Shown here: positions 1-8,186 of the stretch, one piece after another
How positions within the stretch are numbered: position 1 is the first letter of the stretch
How the letters are laid out: the number at the start of each line of letters is the position of its first letter
NCBI GenBank assembly: GCA_015057955.1
Contig: SVDE01000009.1
Coordinates: 1 to 41,154 of the forward strand
DNA from: Lachnospiraceae bacterium
Lineage (GTDB): Bacteria; Bacillota; Clostridia; Lachnospirales; Lachnospiraceae
Reading direction: 5' to 3'
Length of the DNA stretch: 41,154 bases
The notes under the pieces: generated by a model
Told to the model about the DNA's origin: nothing
What the model saw: the letters and a program-made list of their open reading frames with translations, nothing else
Databases searched by the model: none
Position numbers and translations under genes: made by a program

Positions 1-901
1 GGCAATGGTAGAGAGAATGGCAGATTATCTGCGCAGCCTTCCGGGTATAGACAAAGTTGTCCTGTTTGGCCACAGCAGAGGTGCAACACTGATGACGGCC
101 TTTCAGAATGCTGCTGAAAACGGAATAGATGTTTTCAGAAAAGAGGGGATGGTTGTAAAGTTTCCTGACACAATACCCGGACCTCCCGGTATCGGAGGCG
201 CCAGACCTGAATTCAAGCCGGCAGATGGTATCATGTTAGTGGATGCCAACTGGGGAAACGGAGCAGTTACTCTGTTCAGCCTGGATCCTGCCATCGTAAA
301 CGAGGCTGATCCGCGTGTCCTTGATCCCGAACTGGATCTTTTTAATCCCGCAAACGGCTTTACCGAAGGTGGATCCACTTATAGTGACGAGTTCATAGCA
401 AAGTTCCAGAAGGCACAGGGTGAACGGATGAACCGATGCTGATACCCGGGACTTCAAATGTGTTCTTTAACAATAAACTGTACGCGCAGGACGTCAGGCT
501 GCTCAGCCGGACCAAAGGCGCTTACACATTGATAAAAAAGGATGGAGTCAGAACAAAGGAGATCATCCATTCTGTAAGGAGACCTCAGAATGACAGATCA
601 TTAACAGGGTTTTACAGAGACGGGATATTTGTGACAACCGTAAGCAGATTTCTGGATTCAAACTGTGTGCGTACTGACAATATGCATTATGATGAAAGCA
701 GTATATATGGGCATGACAGGCGGCTGGGAATTCAGTGCTGTGGAAGGCATACTTGCTAGAGCAACATCTGAAGATAAGACTGTGGCCTTTGTTGAAGGAG
801 CCACACACACTTTCAATCCGGAAAGAGGAGACGATCGGTTCGGTGATACACTCAAGACCACATATGACTATGTCGCAGAGTGGCTTAACAGTAAATACTG
901 A
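1..901 (+). pseudogene. Decayed alpha/beta-hydrolase, 5' end outside window
   Basis: Reading from base 2, the frame carries the nucleophile-elbow motif GHSRGA, typical of secreted or cytoplasmic serine alpha/beta-hydrolases, and runs to a stop at 440-442. The family sequence then resumes in another frame from about 424 (DEPMLIPGTS) to about 710 (HYDESSIYG). It resumes again in the first frame at about 707 (MGMTGGWEF) and continues to the true C-terminus at 901, which includes GATHTF with the probable catalytic His. At both junctions residues expected in this family seem to be missing, so these look like small frameshifting deletions rather than single sequencing errors. The N-terminus lies upstream of the window. 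The gene converges on the minus-strand membrane protein ending at 917. The assignment to the hydrolase fold is good; the substrate is unknown and the product is probably non-functional. Confidence 0.75.
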
Positions 902-916
902 TCAGTTACCGCTGTA

Positions 917-1489
917 TCAGTTATCAGGAAGAACAGCCGCATACTGCATGTTCTTTTCAGTGATCCACACAACGAACATCAGGATGCAGGAAACGGCATT
1001 CATTATGAAAAAAGGTATATACTGCCCGATCTGACGTTCTTTAAATAGAATAAGCCCTATTATTGAGCAGATGATGATACAGACCGTTGACATCCAGGAA
1101 GCAAAGTAAGCCCATGGGAACTGTTTATGAAATCTCTTGTAATAATGGATCTCCATCTTCTGCGGCTTTGTAGCGTAATAGATCACACCGGCAAGGGATA
1201 AGATGGATGCCAACAGAGAAAAGGTCTGGAAAATATTGACAAAAAACAGAGAGTTCAGGAGAAGCCTTGATGTACCTGCAATGATCTGCAGGCCAAAAGA
1301 GACCAGGGCAAACAGGACATTCATGATCTTGTGGAGAATGAACCTTTTTTCCGACATCATGGGCTTGAAATAATTGCCGGTATATACGTATTTAACACGG
1401 AAAGCGGTTCCGCCGTCTATACTTTCACTTTTTTCCTCGTATCCTTCGTGATACAGATGTCCCCTTGGCCTGTTGTCTTCTGAACTCAT
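917..1489 (-). CDS. Small four-helix membrane protein, unknown function
   Basis: A 190-residue protein of no family I recognise. Residues 1-50 are polar and probably cytoplasmic. They are followed by about four hydrophobic segments near 55-72, 84-105, 128-148 and 156-176, with a basic, aromatic-rich loop at 107-125 (KMEIHYYKRFHKQF). It is predicted to sit in the cytoplasmic membrane. The start is supported by a GAAAGGA ribosome site just upstream. The gene begins 17 bases after the lysR stop codon on the same strand, so the two are almost certainly co-transcribed. It may therefore act in, or be controlled with, the same response as the regulator. No catalytic motif is visible and no function is proposed. 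Confidence 0.75.
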   Translation of the reverse strand: MSSEDNRPRGHLYHEGYEEKSESIDGGTAFRVKYVYTGNYFKPMMSEKRFILHKIMNVLFALVSFGLQIIAGTSRLLLNSLFFVNIFQTFSLLASILSLAGVIYYATKPQKMEIHYYKRFHKQFPWAYFASWMSTVCIIICSIIGLILFKERQIGQYIPFFIMNAVSCILMFVVWITEKNMQYAAVLPDN

Positions 1490-1506
1490 GTATTCTATCC
1501 TTTCAT

Positions 1507-2436
1507 TCAGCTTTCAATGCTAAAATCTGAAATAAAATTGCCGTGATCGATAGGGACTTTTGTCTGCACGAATTTCAAAAAAGTATCAAAATATGGAGAC
1601 TTTGTCCCTCCATTTCTATAGAGACAGTAAATATTAAAATCGAAATTCGTATTAAGCTCTACTATGGATACTTTACCAAGAAAGTGTTTAGGGATCAGCC
1701 CCTTATTGATAATGAGGGTTCCACAGCCTTTAAGCGCAAGACTGACCATAGTAGAGTAATTCCGGCATACAAAACTGATGCGCGGCATAAAACCGGCAAG
1801 ACGTGCCTTATCAGAAAACTCAACTGCACTTCGTGAAAGCATGGACTCAGATTGTCCGTTAACAATAAAATCCTCATCCTTAAGTTCTATCAGATCGATC
1901 GATCTCCTTCCGGCAAGCCGGTGATCCAATGGAAGCACCGCAACCATGTGGTCGCTTAAAACAGTAATACTGTCAGTATTGATCCCGTTAAGATGATTAA
2001 TGTCTGCAAAGACAAAATCATATGGTTCTTTTTTCAGAAAGTCTGCCATAAATCCGTTTTCGCTCATCCTGATATTGATCTCCGGATACTGCTGTTTGAA
2101 TTCATAGATCAGATCAGGAATACCATAATACTCAGTGATTGGCATAAACCCGATGGTCAGTTCGGCAGACTCTTTTAAGGTCTGGGTTCGAATGGCAGCC
2201 AGGCACTGCTGTTTCAGTTCAATGCTCTTCAATGCATAGTCTGTGAATATCTTTCCATATTCATTCAGCTTGACAGTTCTTGTGGAACGTTCAAACAAAG
2301 GCACGCCGATCTCATCCTCGATTTTCGACAGATGCTTGGAAAGAGAGGAAATCGACACATTCATATTGATCGAAGTTGTCTGAAAACTGCATGTTTTCGA
2401 CAGATCGAGAAATTCAGAAAGAAAAATATCATCCAT
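1507..2436 (-). CDS. LysR-family transcriptional regulator
   Basis: A 309-residue protein with the LysR layout. An N-terminal winged helix-turn-helix occupies about residues 3-62, with the usual motif around SISSLSKHLSKIEDEIGVPLFER. It is followed by a linker helix and a periplasmic-binding-protein-like effector domain from about residue 90 to 295. The start has an AGGGGAT ribosome site upstream. It is divergent from the transporter operon beginning at 2601. The 164-base region between them holds a long AT-rich inverted repeat, the arrangement typical of a LysR protein controlling the neighbouring operon and itself. By position the likely target is the 2601-14213 operon, and the inducer is probably a substrate or intermediate of that pathway. 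The family call is secure; target and effector are inferred. Confidence 0.92.
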   Translation of the reverse strand: MDDIFLSEFLDLSKTCSFQTTSINMNVSISSLSKHLSKIEDEIGVPLFERSTRTVKLNEYGKIFTDYALKSIELKQQCLAAIRTQTLKESAELTIGFMPITEYYGIPDLIYEFKQQYPEINIRMSENGFMADFLKKEPYDFVFADINHLNGINTDSITVLSDHMVAVLPLDHRLAGRRSIDLIELKDEDFIVNGQSESMLSRSAVEFSDKARLAGFMPRISFVCRNYSTMVSLALKGCGTLIINKGLIPKHFLGKVSIVELNTNFDFNIYCLYRNGGTKSPYFDTFLKFVQTKVPIDHGNFISDFSIES

Positions 2437-2479
2437 AAACCAATCCCCTGAGAAAAAAGATTTTTTCCTGTATGGAAAA

Positions 2480-2488
2480 AGTATAACA
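2480..2488 (-). promoter_or_regulatory. Extended -10 promoter candidate for lysR
   Basis: Read on the minus strand, the bases form TGTTATACT: a TATACT -10 box preceded by the TG of an extended -10 element. No good -35 box lies 16-18 bases upstream, which is common for extended -10 promoters. Transcription would start about 35-40 bases before the lysR start codon. Confidence 0.35.
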
Positions 2489-2541
2489 CAAATATGAAAT
2501 AGTACTATGTTTTTTTGTGCTAAAATTACAAATGATGAAAA

Positions 2542-2574
2542 TTATTATCAGTTAGATTTGTCTAATGATAATAA
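2542..2574. promoter_or_regulatory. Inverted repeat, probable LysR operator
   Basis: The arms are TTATTATCA-G-TTAGA and TCTAA-TGATAATAA, separated by TTTG: 14 complementary positions with one bulged G. It sits in the lysR/transporter divergent region and ends 26 bases before the transporter start codon. A weak promoter (TTATCA, 16 bases, GATAAT) can be drawn inside it, so a bound protein would overlap the transcription start. LysR proteins usually bind AT-rich dyads of this kind. There is no U-run after it, so it is not a terminator. Confidence 0.5.
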
Positions 2575-2600
2575 ATTGCATTATGTGAAAGGAGAAGAAC

Positions 2601-4301
2601 ATGAAAACGTTTAGATTTGTAAAACCGGCTGCTTTACTGGTGGCGTTGGTCCTTGTGATCGGAGTGCTGGCAGGATGCGGCGGCGGAAGCAATCAGGGGA
2701 GCAACGCTGAATCCGGATCGGCAGGCGGTACGGAAGATTCTGATGTAAGCGTCATGGATAGCTCTCGCATAGGATCATCGGACTATGTAAGAGAACAGCT
2801 TACCATGGCTGTCGGACCGGCTACTTCACTGACTCCATGGGGAACATCCAACAAGACACCCGGAGCTGTTGAAGTTTATGAAACCTTGTACGGACAGACA
2901 TACGAGGGAGTTGATTTCCCGATCCTGGCGGATGCTACAAGGGGCGGCAATAATGAAATGGAAATACCCGGATGTGATCATGTTGAAGGGAAAAATGAGT
3001 ATCTCATTTATATTTGGGATAACATTTATGATCACGCGGGAAATCATGTGACTGCGGATGATGTTGTTTTCAGCTATACCCATCAGTGGAAAGAAGAACT
3101 GACCAGTGGCTGGGCAAGCCTGACTGCTGTTGAAAAAGTCGATGATACAACTATCCGGTTCGAATTTTCCAAGGAATTCGGTGTTGGCGATTTTGAACAG
3201 TTTTTCACCATGTGCTACATAGTCAGCGAAAAGACATACAACAACAGCAAGTCTCATCTTCTCGACGAGATGGTAGGCACAGGCCCCTATGCCATGCTCA
3301 GCTATACGCCTGGTTCGCAGGTTACCCTGGTGTCATATCCGAATTACTGGCAGCAGAACGAGGAATACCGTCCGGCCTCCCAGAGACAGAATGTCAAAAA
3401 AATAGTTTACAAATTCATTAGTGAGACTGCTACTACCATTATGAGCCTTAAGACCGGTGAGGTAGATCTTGGAACCAATATCTCAAGAAGCTATACGGCA
3501 GATTTTGAGGATAATGGCGAGTATGCATCTAAGTATGATACTACAGTCAGCGGCAGTACCAGTGTTGCCAGCCTGTGGCTGAACTGCAGCGAAGAGAGTG
3601 TCTGCAATGATATCAATATGAGACTGGCGATCTATTATGCACTTGATCTTGACGGTATTGTAGCTCTTCTGGGCGGTTATGATGAGCCTGCCAAGGTATG
3701 GGCATGCATAACCAATCCCGACTATTATGAAGAATGGGAAGAGATGGAAAACTACAATACATACAGGGGATCACAGCAAGAGCGCAGAGAACTGGTGGAA
3801 GGTTATCTTAAAGCTGCCGGATATGACGGATCACCGCTGGTCTATATCTACCAGAGTGATCAGAGCGATATAGCTTCTGTCGTTATCAGTATGCTGACCA
3901 GCTATGGCATAGAGGTCGACTCCAGGGGAACTGACCATGCCGGATCTCTTGCGATCGAAGCAGATCCCACAGCATGGGATATTGAAGGCGGCAACTGGGG
4001 CGGCGTCTGGAATGTACATGCATGGATGCATGCATATGACTGGGCCAATACTGCTACAGGCGATCACACCGTAAACTACATTTATGATAAGGAGTGGCAG
4101 GAACAGCTTGAGCTCTGCCTGACTTATGAAGGTCATACAAAAGAGAACATGACTAAGTATCTTGAGATGCTTTATGACAATGCTTACGGAATCAACCTTT
4201 ACATACAGCTTCCGATCAGTATCTATCCGAATGACATCGTGTACATGTACACAACGAAGTCACTGGTAGTTCCCGGAGCTTGTGAGTATAAAGAACCGTG
4301 A
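2601..4301 (+). CDS. Solute-binding lipoprotein of a peptide-type ABC transporter
   Basis: A 566-residue family 5 extracellular solute-binding protein (DppA/OppA type). It has a lipoprotein signal peptide with the box LAGC (Cys26 lipidated), then a Gly/Ser-rich tether, then the large two-lobed binding domain. Family features include the EVYETLYG segment and the HVTADDVVFSY region. It would capture the substrate outside the membrane and pass it to the permeases encoded next. The start is set by an AAAGGAGAAG ribosome site at 2588-2597. First gene of the operon and divergent from lysR. Family 5 proteins bind peptides, but also nickel-chelates, glycosides, bile acids or opines, so the ligand cannot be called. 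The linked reductase and hydrolases suggest an organic amide or peptide-like compound. Confidence 0.92.
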   Translation: MKTFRFVKPAALLVALVLVIGVLAGCGGGSNQGSNAESGSAGGTEDSDVSVMDSSRIGSSDYVREQLTMAVGPATSLTPWGTSNKTPGAVEVYETLYGQTYEGVDFPILADATRGGNNEMEIPGCDHVEGKNEYLIYIWDNIYDHAGNHVTADDVVFSYTHQWKEELTSGWASLTAVEKVDDTTIRFEFSKEFGVGDFEQFFTMCYIVSEKTYNNSKSHLLDEMVGTGPYAMLSYTPGSQVTLVSYPNYWQQNEEYRPASQRQNVKKIVYKFISETATTIMSLKTGEVDLGTNISRSYTADFEDNGEYASKYDTTVSGSTSVASLWLNCSEESVCNDINMRLAIYYALDLDGIVALLGGYDEPAKVWACITNPDYYEEWEEMENYNTYRGSQQERRELVEGYLKAAGYDGSPLVYIYQSDQSDIASVVISMLTSYGIEVDSRGTDHAGSLAIEADPTAWDIEGGNWGGVWNVHAWMHAYDWANTATGDHTVNYIYDKEWQEQLELCLTYEGHTKENMTKYLEMLYDNAYGINLYIQLPISIYPNDIVYMYTTKSLVVPGACEYKEP

Positions 4302-4342
4302 TAAGGAAGAACCTGTTTGGATTTTAGAAGAAGGACAACAAA

Positions 4343-5314
4343 ATGTGGAAATATGTACTTAAACGTTTGTTTTGGCTGATCATTATTTCAATATGCGTTG
4401 CGATCCTGATTTTCAGTATCATGTGGTTCGTTCCCGGCGATCCGGCTCAGATTATGCTTGCCGGAACAGGAACGCAGGCGGAGATTGATGCGCTGAGGGA
4501 CAGACTGGGTCTTAGTGATCCGTATCTCGTTCAGCTTGGCAGATTCCTTTACAATGCATTTATCCGTTTTGATCTGGGTGACTCTTATGTATATAAGGTA
4601 CCCGTGATCGTAGAACTCGGGCACCGTTTCCCCCGTACTCTGATCCTTGGCTTACTGACCATGATCATCAGTTCGGGAATAGGTATTCCCTTAGGCATAA
4701 ATGCAGCAATGAACAGGAATAAGTTCCAGGATCAGGGCGTTCTGGTCTTTTCCATGATATTTATCTCTGTACCGCAATTCTGGATCGCATTGGAAATGAT
4801 GATCTTGTTTGCTGTTAAACTCAGATGGCTTCCGACTTCGGGCATAGACAGCTGGAAATGCTGGATAATGCCGGTACTATCCGGCGCGCTAAGCGGTATT
4901 GCGATGAATGCCAGACAGTCACGAAGCGCGGTCCTTGAGACTATCAGGGCAGATTTCGTGACTACTGCAAGGGCAAAAGGCGTACGGGAGCAGAAAGTGA
5001 TCTACAAGCATATGCTGCCAAATGCCTTAATGCCTATTATTAACGGACTGGGCAATACTGTCTGCACAATGGTTTCCGGCTCGGTCATCATTGAAACAGT
5101 ATTTGCCTTCCCGGGAGTCGGTACATACATGATGTCAGCGATCGGCGGAAGAGACTATCCGGTTGTCAGAGGCTGCGTATTGATGCTTGCCATATTTGCG
5201 GCAGTAGTTAATCTGATCGTGGACCTTATCTATGGATATCTGGATCCCCGTATTAAGGCGCAGTATGTGAACTATGGTTCCAGAGGTGCCGGCAGAAAGG
5301 GGGCGTCAGCATGA
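4343..5314 (+). CDS. ABC transporter permease, DppB type
   Basis: A 323-residue inner-membrane permease with about six helices. It opens with the N-terminal helix typical of DppB/OppB (MWKYVLKRLFWLIIISICVA). It also has the GDPAQIML segment, the large loop with LGLSDPYLVQLGRF and the cytoplasmic coupling loop TTARAKGVREQKVIYKH, which docks onto the ATPase. Length is normal for the family. It pairs with the DppC-type permease to form the channel. The gene lies 41 bases after the binding-protein gene with its own GAAGGA ribosome site. It overlaps the next gene by ATGA at 5311-5314, indicating translational coupling. Confidence 0.93.
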   Translation: MWKYVLKRLFWLIIISICVAILIFSIMWFVPGDPAQIMLAGTGTQAEIDALRDRLGLSDPYLVQLGRFLYNAFIRFDLGDSYVYKVPVIVELGHRFPRTLILGLLTMIISSGIGIPLGINAAMNRNKFQDQGVLVFSMIFISVPQFWIALEMMILFAVKLRWLPTSGIDSWKCWIMPVLSGALSGIAMNARQSRSAVLETIRADFVTTARAKGVREQKVIYKHMLPNALMPIINGLGNTVCTMVSGSVIIETVFAFPGVGTYMMSAIGGRDYPVVRGCVLMLAIFAAVVNLIVDLIYGYLDPRIKAQYVNYGSRGAGRKGASA

Positions 5315-6204
5315 ATGAACAGGCTGTAGTCAGCGATGCAGCTGCAAAAGCAAGAAAAAGAAAAAAGAGCATGTTTGTTCAGACGGTAAAGCGTCTGGTA
5401 AAGAATAAGGTATCGCTCATAGGTTTTATTATTCTTTTCATTATAATCCTGGCGGTGATCCTGGCTGATGTCCTGGCTCCCTGCGATCCGGAATACATGG
5501 ATTACGGTGCCATACATGCACTGCCCAGTGCGGCGCATCCATTTGGTACGGATAACCTTGGAAGGGATATACTCTCACGTCTTCTTGTGGGCGGAAGATA
5601 TTCACTGTCACTTGGCTTTATCTGTGCTTTTGTAAGCCTTTTCGTGGGAGTGTTCTTTGGAAATCTGGTCGGATACCTCGGCGGCAGAGTAGACATGGTT
5701 GTCATGCGTCTTTGTGACATATTTGGCGCCATCCCCGGACAGCTTCTTGCCATAGTAATATCCACCGCTCTTGGAAGCGGATTCATTAATACGATACTGG
5801 CAATGACAGTCGGCGGCTTTCCGAATGCAATAAGAGGAAACAGGGCGCTTGCGCTCAAGGAAAGGGAGATGGAATACCTCGAGGCAGCACGTGCAATGAA
5901 CTGCTCCAAGATGAAGATAGTTTTTAAGCATATGATGCCTAATACAATACCCATACAGATCGTAGGAACAACAATGAGCATCGGACATGCCATCATTGGT
6001 GCAGCCGGTCTGTCATTTATCGGTCTGGGTATCCAGCTTCCTACTCCCGAATGGGGCGCCATTCTGTCCGGATCCAGAAAGTATGTCATGGATTATCCCC
6101 ATGAGATGCTGTTCCCCGGACTGGCTATCCTTATAACAGTTCTGGCCATCAATATGATCGGTGACGGATTAAGAGACGCGCTTGATCCGAAGCTTAAGAA
6201 CTGA
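5311..6204 (+). CDS. ABC transporter permease, DppC type
   Basis: A 297-residue partner permease. It has a DppC-type N-terminal helix at about 33-55 and the periplasmic HPFGTDNLGRDILSRLL motif that marks this subfamily. The coupling loop is EYLEAARAMNCSKMKIVFKH, and the conserved C-terminal GDGLRDALDPKLKN closes it. About six membrane helices. It forms a heterodimeric channel with the preceding permease. The start overlaps the upstream stop codon (ATGA). The next gene follows after a strong AGGAGG ribosome site. Confidence 0.93.
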   Translation: MNEQAVVSDAAAKARKRKKSMFVQTVKRLVKNKVSLIGFIILFIIILAVILADVLAPCDPEYMDYGAIHALPSAAHPFGTDNLGRDILSRLLVGGRYSLSLGFICAFVSLFVGVFFGNLVGYLGGRVDMVVMRLCDIFGAIPGQLLAIVISTALGSGFINTILAMTVGGFPNAIRGNRALALKEREMEYLEAARAMNCSKMKIVFKHMMPNTIPIQIVGTTMSIGHAIIGAAGLSFIGLGIQLPTPEWGAILSGSRKYVMDYPHEMLFPGLAILITVLAINMIGDGLRDALDPKLKN

Positions 6205-6221
6205 AAGGAGGCATGAACAAA

Positions 6222-7196
6222 ATGGCAGAAAACTTTTTGGAAATAAAAGATCTGGTAATAGAGTACACCTCTGATGAAAGTGTAGTTCATGCTGTAAACG
6301 GCGTGTCATTAAGTTTGAAAAAAGGTCAGACCTTAGGACTTGTAGGTGAAACCGGAGCAGGTAAGACCACGATCGCAAAGTCGATAATGAGGATTCTCCC
6401 GGATCCGCCGTCAAGGTTTGTAGGAGGAACGATCACAGTAGACGGAACTGACATCATGTCACTTCATGAAAGGGAAATGCTGAAGATCAGGGGCAATAAG
6501 ATAGCCATGATCTTCCAGGATCCGATGACAGCGCTGAACCCGCTGATGCCTGTCGGCAAGCAGATACTGGAGGTCGTGCAGCTCCATAATGATTTCAGTT
6601 ACAAAGAAGCGGTTCAGCATACCTGCAATATGCTGGAGATGGTTGGCATACCTGCTGTACGAAGCGTGGAGTATCCACATCAGTTTTCAGGCGGCATGAA
6701 ACAGAGAATAGTCATCGCTATGGCGCTGGCATGCAATCCGGAGCTTCTGCTGGCTGATGAGCCGACTACTGCGCTTGATGTAACAGTTCAGGCCCAGGTC
6801 CTGGAAATGATCAAGGATCTCCAGAAGAAACTTGATACATCAATGCTGCTGATCACGCATGACCTTGGGGTTGTTGCAGAGACTTGCGATGAAGTCGCAG
6901 TTATCTATGCAGGCCAGATAATGGAATGCGGCAGCAAGGAAGACCTGTTCCTTAGGACAGCACATCCATATACTCTGGGACTGTTCGGATCGCTTCCTAA
7001 GCTGGATGATGACTCCAAGAGACTTTCGCCCATAAAAGGACTTCCTCCCGATCCCACAAAAGAGATCGTAGGATGCGCATTTGCTCCCAGATGCCCCAGG
7101 GCAGATGAGGCATGCAGAAAATGCAGCATAGAGCTTACCGAGCTTTCACCGGGTCATCTTGTAAGATGTATTCATAGCGGAAAGGAGGAGAGCTGA
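6222..7196 (+). CDS. ABC transporter ATPase, DppD type
   Basis: An ATP-binding subunit of about 324 residues that powers the peptide-type transporter. Visible motifs are Walker A GETGAGKTT, the signature FSGGMKQR, Walker B LLLADEPTTALD and the switch ITHDLGVV. The C-terminal oligopeptide-transporter extension carries the Cys-rich CAFAPRCP motif found in DppD/OppD proteins. Two in-frame ATGs exist. The one at 6213 lies only one base after the AGGAGG at 6206-6211, while the one at 6222 has a normal 10-base spacing, so 6222 is preferred. The stop codon overlaps the start of the next ATPase by one base (TGATG). Confidence 0.92.
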   Translation: MAENFLEIKDLVIEYTSDESVVHAVNGVSLSLKKGQTLGLVGETGAGKTTIAKSIMRILPDPPSRFVGGTITVDGTDIMSLHEREMLKIRGNKIAMIFQDPMTALNPLMPVGKQILEVVQLHNDFSYKEAVQHTCNMLEMVGIPAVRSVEYPHQFSGGMKQRIVIAMALACNPELLLADEPTTALDVTVQAQVLEMIKDLQKKLDTSMLLITHDLGVVAETCDEVAVIYAGQIMECGSKEDLFLRTAHPYTLGLFGSLPKLDDDSKRLSPIKGLPPDPTKEIVGCAFAPRCPRADEACRKCSIELTELSPGHLVRCIHSGKEES

Positions 7197-8140
7197 TGGC
7201 ACTTATAGAAGTAGAGCATCTGAAAAAATATTTTAAAGTTGCCTCCGGCATGAACCACGCTGTTGATGATGTGTCTTTCAAGATTGAAAAGGGTCACACC
7301 ATGGGTGTAGTTGGTGAATCCGGATGCGGGAAGAGCACTCTGGGCAGAACTATCATCAGGCTCCATGATGCAACATCAGGCATTGTAAGGCTGAACGGAG
7401 AAGATATTACTTATGCATCCGGTAAAAGACTCAGAAAGCTGCGTGAACATGTGAGCATAGTATTTCAGGATCCTTATTCAAGCCTGAATCCGAGATTCAG
7501 TGTGGAAGAGACAATAAAGGAGCCGCTTGAGGAATCACATAGGTTTTCACGTAAGCAGCTTAACGAGAGAACAGAAGAACTCATGGAAATGGTCGGTATC
7601 GAGGAACGCCTGCGTCTTGCATATCCTCATGAAATGGATGGCGGACGCAGACAGAGGGTAGGTATTGCCAGAGCCATAGCATTGGAACCGGAGTTTATTG
7701 TATGTGATGAACCTGTATCCGCGCTTGACGTCAGTATTCAGGCCCAGGTCCTGAATCTGCTGATGGACATGCAGGACAAACTTGGTCTTACATATATGTT
7801 TGTAACGCATGATCTCTCAGTTGTACGGCACATAGCAGATGAGATCAGTGTAATGTACCTCGGCCAGCTGGTTGAAACAGGTCCCACAAAAGAGATCTTT
7901 AAGGAGCCGAGACATCCTTATACAAAAGCACTTCTTTCAGCAATACCGTCGATCGACATCCTGCATCCGATGCAGAGGGTCCAGCTGATGGGCGAGATAA
8001 CATCAGCGATAAATCCCAAACCGGGCTGCAGATTTGCTCCGAGATGTCTGTTTGCTACAGAGGCGTGCAATCAGCCGCAGCAGTTGGAAGAGATCGGAAC
8101 AGATCATTTCGTATCCTGCTGCAGGCTGAGTGAGATTTAA
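7196..8140 (+). CDS. ABC transporter ATPase, DppF/OppF type, variant signature
   Basis: A 314-residue second ATPase, expected to dimerise with the preceding one. It has Walker A GESGCGKST, the Q-loop VFQDPYSSLNPR, Walker B FIVCDEPVSALDVSIQ, the switch VTHDLSVV and the C-terminal CRFAPRC motif. The ABC signature reads MDGGRRQR where LSGGQ is canonical; the two central glycines are kept. In a heterodimer one composite ATP site can be less active, so the transporter should still work. Translation is probably coupled to the upstream gene. Last of the five transporter genes. Confidence 0.92.
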   Translation: MALIEVEHLKKYFKVASGMNHAVDDVSFKIEKGHTMGVVGESGCGKSTLGRTIIRLHDATSGIVRLNGEDITYASGKRLRKLREHVSIVFQDPYSSLNPRFSVEETIKEPLEESHRFSRKQLNERTEELMEMVGIEERLRLAYPHEMDGGRRQRVGIARAIALEPEFIVCDEPVSALDVSIQAQVLNLLMDMQDKLGLTYMFVTHDLSVVRHIADEISVMYLGQLVETGPTKEIFKEPRHPYTKALLSAIPSIDILHPMQRVQLMGEITSAINPKPGCRFAPRCLFATEACNQPQQLEEIGTDHFVSCCRLSEI

Positions 8141-8150
8141 AAGTAATTAA

Positions 8151-8164
8151 CTGCCTTCAGGCAG
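8151..8164 (+). other. Intercistronic hairpin before the repeat-lipoprotein gene
   Basis: CTGCC-TTCA-GGCAG forms a five-pair stem. It is followed by ten A residues and the AAGGAG ribosome site of the next gene. There is no U-run, so it is unlikely to terminate transcription. It could mark an RNA-processing or stability boundary that lets the lipoprotein be made at a different level from the transporter. Confidence 0.35.
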
Positions 8165-8186
8165 AAAAAAAAAAGGAGATTGTATT

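Noticed and set aside
5502-6089. Minus-strand open frame of 195 codons inside the DppC-type permease
   Set aside because: Antisense shadow of a well-conserved permease; the composition is Pro/Ser/Arg-rich as expected for a non-coding frame.
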